Part shown: one piece after another, positions 28,913 to 32,568 of the stretch
How the letters are laid out: each line of letters opens with the position of its first letter
Position numbering within the stretch: the first letter of the stretch is position 1
From: an uncultured Burkholderiales bacterium
Lineage (GTDB): Bacteria > Pseudomonadota > Gammaproteobacteria > Burkholderiales > Burkholderiaceae_C
Assembly (NCBI GenBank): GCA_937873395.1
Contig: CALMYH010000123.1
Location: 1 to 32,568, forward strand
Reading direction: 5' to 3'
Length of the DNA stretch: 32,568 nt
Translations under genes and position numbers: made by a program
The notes under the pieces: generated by a model
The model's database searches: none
The model's input: the letters and a program-made list of their open reading frames with translations, nothing else
Told to the model about the DNA's origin: nothing

Positions 28913-29944
28913 TCAGGTCTTTTTGCGTCCGCCGCTGGTCGGATCGGCCGCCCGGCCTTGCGCCATGACGGTTTCCAGGGCCTCCAGCCGGCCGCGAAGC
29001 CCGGCCGCTTCCTCGCGGGCCTGGGCAGCGTCGCGCTTCGCCTGGTCGCGCTCGCCCTGGGCGGCGGTCAGCCGCTCGGCCTGGCGGTGTGCCTCGGCCG
29101 CCATCGCCTTGCGCTGCTCCTGGTGGGCCTGCTCGGCCGCCTCGGCCTTGGCCTGCACCTTCACCAGCTCCGCGCGCACCTGGTCGCGCTCGGCGGCGGC
29201 CGCCTCGGTGGCCTTCCGCTGCTCGGCCTGAGCGGCGCGCGCCTGGTCGGTCGCCTGGTTCGCCCGCTCCAGGTCGGCACGCAGCTCGCCGGCGCGGCGC
29301 TCGATCTCGGCGGTACGGCTGTTCGCGGCCGCGAGGTCGGCCCGCAGGGCCTCCACCTGGTCGGCGCTGGCCGTGGCCCTCTCCTGGGCCTTGTCGCGCT
29401 CTGCGCGCGCCTGGCGGGCTTCCTGATGGGCGTGATCCAGCTCCGTGCGCAGCTCGCCGGCCCTGGCCTCGGCCGTGGCCGCGCGCTCGCTGGTCGCCGC
29501 GAGCTTGCCGCGCAGCTCGTCGGCCTCGCCCTTGGCGGCCGCCTCGACGGCCTCCAGGGCCGCGATGCGGGCCTTGGCCTCGTCCAGCTCGCCGGTGAGC
29601 TGGTCGGCCAGCTCTGCGGCTTCCTGGCGCGCTGCTTCCGTCTCCTGGCGCACGGCCTCCAGCGCCTCGCGCTCGGCGGCCAGGCGGTTGTTCGCCATTT
29701 CCAGCGCCACGGCCCACAAGTCGCCGCCCAGCTCGGCCAGCTTGTCAGTGATCGCCTGCGGTGCCGGCTCGCGGATCGGGGCGGCCTGGCTGGCCTTGCG
29801 TGCGCGCCACTCGTTCATCGCCTCGCTGATGGTGGTGAAGCTGCCGCTGCCGAGCTGCTTGCGCACGTTCGCCAGCGTGGGGTTCTGGCCGGCCGCGTCC
29901 AGTTCGTCGGCCACCGCAAATATCTGCTCCTTCGAGATCGCCAT
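28913..29944 (-). CDS. kfrA: KfrA, coiled-coil DNA-binding autoregulator
   Basis: Transcriptional repressor of its own promoter and plasmid-stability factor with a long alpha-helical tail. The 343-residue protein (R751 about 342) begins MAISKEQIFAVADELDAAG, and its N-terminal domain to about residue 55 contains the helix-turn-helix region NPTLANVRKQLGSGSFTTIS. From about residue 60 to 325 it is an Ala/Glu/Arg/Gln-rich coiled coil with many heptads (for example ADQVEALRADLAAANSRTAE). Upstream in-frame starts to 30004 fall in the operator, so the ATG at 29944 with AGGAGG before it is chosen. The filament-like tail has been proposed to form a scaffold; this is inference from composition. Confidence 0.93.
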   Translation of the reverse strand: MAISKEQIFAVADELDAAGQNPTLANVRKQLGSGSFTTISEAMNEWRARKASQAAPIREPAPQAITDKLAELGGDLWAVALEMANNRLAAEREALEAVRQETEAARQEAAELADQLTGELDEAKARIAALEAVEAAAKGEADELRGKLAATSERAATAEARAGELRTELDHAHQEARQARAERDKAQERATASADQVEALRADLAAANSRTAEIERRAGELRADLERANQATDQARAAQAEQRKATEAAAAERDQVRAELVKVQAKAEAAEQAHQEQRKAMAAEAHRQAERLTAAQGERDQAKRDAAQAREEAAGLRGRLEALETVMAQGRAADPTSGGRKKT

Positions 29945-29963
29945 GTCGGGCCTCCTTTGGCCG

Positions 29964-30011
29964 GTTGTATGTTGTAGCGTGAAGCATACTACAACATACA
30001 ACACTACGCAA
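29964..30011 (-). promoter_or_regulatory. kfrA promoter with overlapping KfrA operator
   Basis: On the minus strand a -35 TTGCGT (30006-30011) and -10 TATGCT (29983-29988) are spaced 17 bp. A perfect 14-bp inverted repeat, GTTGTATGTTGTAG (29964-29977) and CTACAACATACAAC (29989-30002) with an 11-bp spacer, brackets the -10 box. KfrA is known to bind its own promoter, so this is the obvious operator. KorA-like and KorB sites lie just upstream. Confidence 0.85.
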
Positions 30012-30014
30012 GCG

Positions 30015-30026
30015 GTTTAGCTGAAC
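30015..30026. promoter_or_regulatory. KorA operator (one mismatch) upstream of kfrA
   Basis: GTTTAGCTGAAC differs at one base from the KorA recognition palindrome GTTTAGCTAAAC. It lies just upstream of the kfrA -35 box and 4 bp from a KorB operator, the paired arrangement in which KorA and KorB are known to co-operate. Confidence 0.7.
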
Positions 30027-30030
30027 TTTT

Positions 30031-30043
30031 TTTAGCGGCTAAA
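30031..30043. promoter_or_regulatory. KorB operator upstream of kfrA
   Basis: Perfect TTTAGCGGCTAAA, 4 bp from the KorA-like site and about 20 bp upstream of the kfrA -35 box. It also lies next to the terminator of the korA-incC-korB operon. Confidence 0.85.
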
Positions 30044-30051
30044 ACGCGGGC

Positions 30052-30078
30052 AAAAAAAGCCCCGCTCGATGGCGGGGC
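30052..30078 (-). terminator. Terminator of the korA-incC-korB operon
   Basis: Minus-strand stem GCCCCGC / GCGGGGC (30059-30065 and 30072-30078) with a 6-nt loop, followed by seven T residues (A tract 30052-30058). It lies 45 bp past the korB stop. Confidence 0.88.
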
Positions 30079-30122
30079 GATGGGTGGGGGTCGGTGGTCG
30101 GCGATGCCCGGCGCTGGGCGTG

Positions 30123-31172
30123 TCAGCCCTCCAGCAGCGCGACAAGCTGCACGGTGCCAAGGTCGGCCTCGAACTCCTGGCCGTCATCCTCGTATTTGAG
30201 CCAGGCCCAGCCCTCGGCCGGGGGCCGGCGGTTGAGGATCAGCCGTGCCGGCCGGTCGTCGTGCTTGACCTGGATGATGGCCTTCTTGAGCTTGTCGGGG
30301 TCGGCCTCCTTCGGCTCCTTCTTCCCCTTGGCGTCATCATCCTGCGGCCCCTGCTCGCCGTCGCCGGCCTCGGCGTCGGTCTTGCCGGTCAGCGCATCGA
30401 CGGTGTTGGGATCACGGTCGCCGTCCTCGTGACTGCGCTTGTCCTCCAGGAACTCGCGCAGCAGCTTCACCGAGCCGCGCGTCAGCTCCTGGCTGTCGTC
30501 GGCCAGCCAGGCGGCCACCTCGTCGGGGTTCTTCTTGTAGGCCGTCACCAGCTCGTTGATGACAGTCACGTCCTTGCCCCGGCCGCTATTGAACGCCTCG
30601 GCAATGGGTTCGGGCAAGTCCAGCAGCGTGACGTGCTGCGTGACGAAGGCCGGCGACTTGCCGATCTCCTTGGCGATCTCGCCCTTCTTCTTGCCCTTCG
30701 CCAGCTCGCGGCCGATGAAGTCGGCGATCTCACGCGCCGTCAGCTCGTTGCGTTGCAGGTTCTCGATAACCTGGTCGGCCTCGTTGTAGTCGTTGTCGAT
30801 GAAGGCCGGGATCGTGGTCTTGTGCGCCCACTTCGAGCCGCGATAGCGCCGCGCGCCGTGGTTGATGAGGTAGCGCCCCGGTGCGTCCGGGTTCTCGCGC
30901 ACGCTGATGGGCGACTTCACGCCGCGCGCTTTGATCGTCTCGCCGATCTCCGCGATGCTCTCCGGCGAGAAGCCGGGGTTGTCGGCCGTGCGCGGCTGGT
31001 GCGGGTCTTCGTCGATCAGGTCAAGCGGCAGCTCCTGCGGGCCTGCGCCGCCGGCGTTGGCCGCCGGCTGCTCGTTCAGCAGGCCGGCCAGGTCGCCCAG
31101 CCCGTCCAGGCCCAGCCCGGACGATTGCGGCTTGTCCTGCTCCTTCTTCTTGGCGTTGGTCTTGGCGCTCAT
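30123..31172 (-). CDS. korB: KorB, ParB-family global repressor and partition protein
   Basis: 349-residue ParB family DNA-binding protein that binds the operators listed here, represses several IncP operons and, with IncC, partitions the plasmid. After a basic N terminus (MSAKTNAKKKEQDKPQ), the ParB core includes LIDEDPHQPRTADNPGFS and NHGARRYRGSKWAHKTTIPAF, followed by the operator-recognising helix-turn-helix KKKGEIAKEIGKSPAFVTQHV. An acidic low-complexity linker at about residues 255-300 leads to an SH3-like dimerisation domain at the C terminus (RPARLILNRRPPAEGWAWLK). The ATG at 31172 overlaps the incC stop (ATGA). Longer in-frame starts lie inside incC and lack family similarity. Confidence 0.95.
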   Translation of the reverse strand: MSAKTNAKKKEQDKPQSSGLGLDGLGDLAGLLNEQPAANAGGAGPQELPLDLIDEDPHQPRTADNPGFSPESIAEIGETIKARGVKSPISVRENPDAPGRYLINHGARRYRGSKWAHKTTIPAFIDNDYNEADQVIENLQRNELTAREIADFIGRELAKGKKKGEIAKEIGKSPAFVTQHVTLLDLPEPIAEAFNSGRGKDVTVINELVTAYKKNPDEVAAWLADDSQELTRGSVKLLREFLEDKRSHEDGDRDPNTVDALTGKTDAEAGDGEQGPQDDDAKGKKEPKEADPDKLKKAIIQVKHDDRPARLILNRRPPAEGWAWLKYEDDGQEFEADLGTVQLVALLEG

Positions 31173-31933
31173 TGCGCGATCTCCATCTTCGTGAACACGT
31201 AATCCGCCAGCGCACGCACCTCCTGGGTGGCCTTCCGCGCGGCGGTCTTCTTGATCTTCCACACCGGCATCTGCTCGCCCAGCGCCTCGGCGATGCTGTC
31301 ACGCGCGCCGATGCTGAACGGCAAGATGAGCTGCGGGTATGCCTGCTGCAACGTCGCCAGGTTGTTGACGTGGCGCGGCTTCCGCGCGTCCACCTTGTTC
31401 GGCACCATGCCGAGGAAGCGCAGCTTGGGGTTCTGCTTGCGCAGGTTGCTGATGACCGCGACCATCTTCTTCATGCCCTGCAAGCTGTACGCCTCCATTT
31501 CGATGGGCGACAGCATGTAGTCGGCCGTCAGCACGGCCGCCGTCATGGCGACGCCAAGGGAGGGGGCCGTGTCGATCAGGCACACGTCGAAGAACTCGCC
31601 CAGCGCGGCCACACTGGCCCGCAGCGCGGCGGCCGCCTGGGAAAGCTCCATCTTGTCCAGGTTCGCCAGGTTGGCGTCTGCCGCGATCAGCGCCAGGCCG
31701 TCATCCTCCCGGTCAGCGAACCAGGCGCGCAGCTCGTCGCCGCCGGCGGTGAACATGCGACTGGCGGGATAGCCCGAGTCGTGGCCGGCCAGCGTCCAGC
31801 TCGCATTGCCCTGGGTGTCCAGGTCGATCACTGCAACCCGAAGGCCGCGCTCCTGGAAGTCGAACGCCAGGTGGCAGGTTGCGAACGTCTTGCCTTGACC
31901 GCCTTTCTGAATTGCCGTGACCAGTGTTTTCAT
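31169..31933 (-). CDS. incC2: IncC2, short form of the ParA-type partition ATPase
   Basis: 254-residue ParA family ATPase. The deviant Walker A KGGQGKT is at residues 11-17 of MKTLVTAIQKGGQGKTFATC. Walker A' / switch DLDTQGNASW follows at about 42-51, and Walker B is VCLIDTAPSLG at about 116-126. Its ATG overlaps the korA stop codon (ATGA), indicating coupling to korA, and its own stop overlaps korB. With KorB it forms the active partition system of the plasmid; IncC also strengthens KorB repression in RK2. The acidic, Walker-type core is intact. Confidence 0.92.
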   Translation of the reverse strand: MKTLVTAIQKGGQGKTFATCHLAFDFQERGLRVAVIDLDTQGNASWTLAGHDSGYPASRMFTAGGDELRAWFADREDDGLALIAADANLANLDKMELSQAAAALRASVAALGEFFDVCLIDTAPSLGVAMTAAVLTADYMLSPIEMEAYSLQGMKKMVAVISNLRKQNPKLRFLGMVPNKVDARKPRHVNNLATLQQAYPQLILPFSIGARDSIAEALGEQMPVWKIKKTAARKATQEVRALADYVFTKMEIAQ

Positions 31934-32251
31934 GAGTTGGGTTCCTGTTTCCTCTTTCCCTTGGCGTCGGCTTCCCAACGCTTGACGATGAACGCTTGAT
32001 GCTCCGGCAGTACCGCCGTCACCCGCTCGAAGCCCTGCGGGAGCACTTCCCCCGCCACTGCCCACACGCGGCTGACCGCTTGCGATACCGCCCCCTTGGT
32101 CAGCCCCAGCGAGGCCACAAACTCGGCCTGGGGCCTTCCATCGACCAGCACGCCGCGCGCTATGTCGATGGTCTGTTGCCCGATCTCCAGGCCCTTGATC
32201 GCCGCCTGGAATTGGGCTTCGGTTAGCCGTTTCTTCATGGAGAACACCCAT
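31169..32251 (-). CDS. incC1: IncC1, long form of the ParA-type partition ATPase
   Basis: 360-residue form of IncC (RK2 IncC1 about 364), the ATPase partner of KorB in partitioning and a modulator of KorB repression. The last 254 residues are the ParA domain shared with IncC2. The first 106 residues are encoded by the same DNA as korA, in another frame, and are low-complexity (Gly/Ala/Arg, for example RRAGRWKAPGRVCGLAG). The ATG at 32251 lies 13 bp upstream of the korA ATG. Existence of both forms is established for RK2; here it is inferred from an uninterrupted frame and matching length. Confidence 0.82.
   Translation of the reverse strand: MGVLHEETANRSPIPGGDQGPGDRATDHRHSARRAGRWKAPGRVCGLAGADQGGGIASGQPRVGSGGGSAPAGLRAGDGGTAGASSVHRQALGSRRQGKEETGTQLMKTLVTAIQKGGQGKTFATCHLAFDFQERGLRVAVIDLDTQGNASWTLAGHDSGYPASRMFTAGGDELRAWFADREDDGLALIAADANLANLDKMELSQAAAALRASVAALGEFFDVCLIDTAPSLGVAMTAAVLTADYMLSPIEMEAYSLQGMKKMVAVISNLRKQNPKLRFLGMVPNKVDARKPRHVNNLATLQQAYPQLILPFSIGARDSIAEALGEQMPVWKIKKTAARKATQEVRALADYVFTKMEIAQ
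31930..32238 (-). CDS. korA: KorA, global repressor
   Basis: 102-residue DNA-binding repressor (RK2 101). It begins MKKRLTEAQFQAAIKGLEIG and contains a helix-turn-helix, FVASLGLTKGAVSQAVSRVW, at about residues 48-67. The C-terminal dimerisation segment RVTAVLPEHQAFIVKRWEAD is nearly identical to the shared KorA/TrbA tail of RK2. An in-frame ATG at 32262 would add eight residues; ATG 32238, with GGGTGTTCTCC being poor but the family start clear, is preferred. It represses its own promoter, and binds the site at 32312-32323. It overlaps incC1 in a different frame. Confidence 0.94.
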   Translation of the reverse strand: MKKRLTEAQFQAAIKGLEIGQQTIDIARGVLVDGRPQAEFVASLGLTKGAVSQAVSRVWAVAGEVLPQGFERVTAVLPEHQAFIVKRWEADAKGKRKQEPNS

Positions 32252-32310
32252 ATAAACTCCACACCCGGTTGTTGAACAAAAGGCGGTGCCAGCCGCCGAC
32301 CATGTGCAGA

Positions 32311-32339
32311 AGTTTAGCTAAACTCGCCGCCCGCGTCAA
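32311..32339 (-). promoter_or_regulatory. korA promoter with overlapping KorA operator
   Basis: Minus-strand -35 TTGACG (32334-32339) and -10 TAAACT (32311-32316) with 17-bp spacing form a strong sigma-70 promoter. The perfect KorA operator GTTTAGCTAAAC (32312-32323) covers the -10 box, so bound KorA excludes polymerase. This drives korA, incC and korB and is autoregulated. A small hairpin GGCGG/CCGCC lies in the leader at 32283-32297. Confidence 0.93.
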
Positions 32340-32343
32340 GCGT

Positions 32344-32356
32344 TTTAGCGGCTAAA
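32344..32356. promoter_or_regulatory. KorB operator upstream of the korA promoter
   Basis: Perfect TTTAGCGGCTAAA, 4 bp upstream of the korA -35 box and 20 bp from the KorA site. The KorA/KorB pair permits co-operative repression. The palindrome also supplies the TAA stop codon of the upstream partial gene. Confidence 0.88.
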
Positions 32357-32566
32357 AATGGGCGCGTGATCTTCTTTCTTGGCGTTCAACCTGGCCGCGT
32401 CAGCGGCACTCATGAAGAACGTCATCAGCGGGCCGACCGTGCGGCTCGAACCGTTGGCAAAGCACACGTCGAACTGACCGCCGGCGGTGTGCGGATCGAC
32501 GCCTTCCACCAGTCGCCAGGGGTCAAGGCCCCATTCCTCGGATTGCGCGCTGTACCAATAGGCCGG
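32345..32566 (-). CDS. kleF: Probable KleF, C-terminal 73 residues only
   Basis: An open minus-strand frame enters from the right edge and ends at TAA 32345-32347. Its 73 residues include PAYWYSAQSEEWGLDPWRLV, GGQFDVCFANGSSRTVGPLM and SAADAARLNAKKEDHAP, with a normal coding composition. In IncP-1 backbones the kle operon, ending with kleF, lies directly upstream of korA on the same strand, hence the name. I do not recognise a domain and the function of KleF is unknown. The other frames in this segment are interrupted or unlike proteins. Confidence 0.62.
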   Translation of the reverse strand, partial: PAYWYSAQSEEWGLDPWRLVEGVDPHTAGGQFDVCFANGSSRTVGPLMTFFMSAADAARLNAKKEDHAPIFSR

Positions 32567-32568
32567 CG

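Noticed and set aside
1-32568. tRNA, rRNA, insertion sequence, antibiotic-resistance or catabolic genes
   Set aside because: None is visible in any frame; all substantial coding regions are assigned to IncP backbone functions.

Overview
The window is about 32.6 kb of the conserved backbone of an IncP-1 plasmid, most likely of the beta subgroup (R751-like). This rests on gene order, on protein lengths (for example a 1448-residue TraC and a 349-residue KorB) and on an oriT core that matches the IncP-1 form from memory; no database search was possible. Such plasmids are large, GC-rich, self-transmissible and maintained across many Proteobacteria, so the host cannot be named. No resistance, catabolic, IS or transposon gene is visible, so this stretch is nearly bare backbone.

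Layout. (1) 1-11027, + strand: the mating-pair-formation (Tra2) operon from the truncated trbE through trbF, G, H, I, J, K, L, M, N, O and P. It encodes a type IV secretion channel, pilus biogenesis factors and entry exclusion. (2) 11043-12303, + strand: an OmpA-like periplasmic or surface protein (upf30.5) and an orphan adenine DNA methyltransferase (upf31.0). (3) 12305-13156, - strand: the serine resolvase ParA, followed by a 488-bp non-coding region with a candidate res site, hairpin repeats and a terminator. In many relatives this region carries inserted transposons; here it is empty. (4) 13645-25573, - strand: the Tra1 leftward operon in transcription order traJ, traI (with traH nested inside), traG, traF, traE, traD and traC, i.e. 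relaxosome, coupling protein, pilin-processing protease, topoisomerase III and primase. (5) 25574-25946: oriT, with the nic site and the inverted repeat bound by TraJ. (6) 25947-27510, + strand: traK, traL, traM. (7) 27713-29944, - strand: kfrC, kfrB, kfrA. (8) 30123-32568, - strand: korB, incC1/incC2, korA and the 3' end of a probable kleF, forming the central control and partition operon.

Co-ordination. KorB operators (TTTAGCSGCTAAA, S = C or G) occur seven times as exact matches: in trbJ, before trbO, in traF, between traJ and traI, between kfrB and kfrC, before kfrA and before korA. A perfect KorA operator overlaps the -10 box of the korA promoter, and a one-mismatch copy lies at kfrA. 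Conjugation, partition and maintenance are therefore all wired to the KorA/KorB/IncC locus that is itself in the window.

The least explained feature is a family of about 20-22-bp hairpins built on GCATCGYC...GRCGATGC. They occur in three intergenic clusters (11483-11594, 13279-13497, 27512-27673), each at the edge of a functional block. I saw nothing that amounts to a wholly new system. The findings that merit follow-up are this repeat family, the multi-domain TraC with two zincin motifs, and KorB operators embedded in coding sequence.
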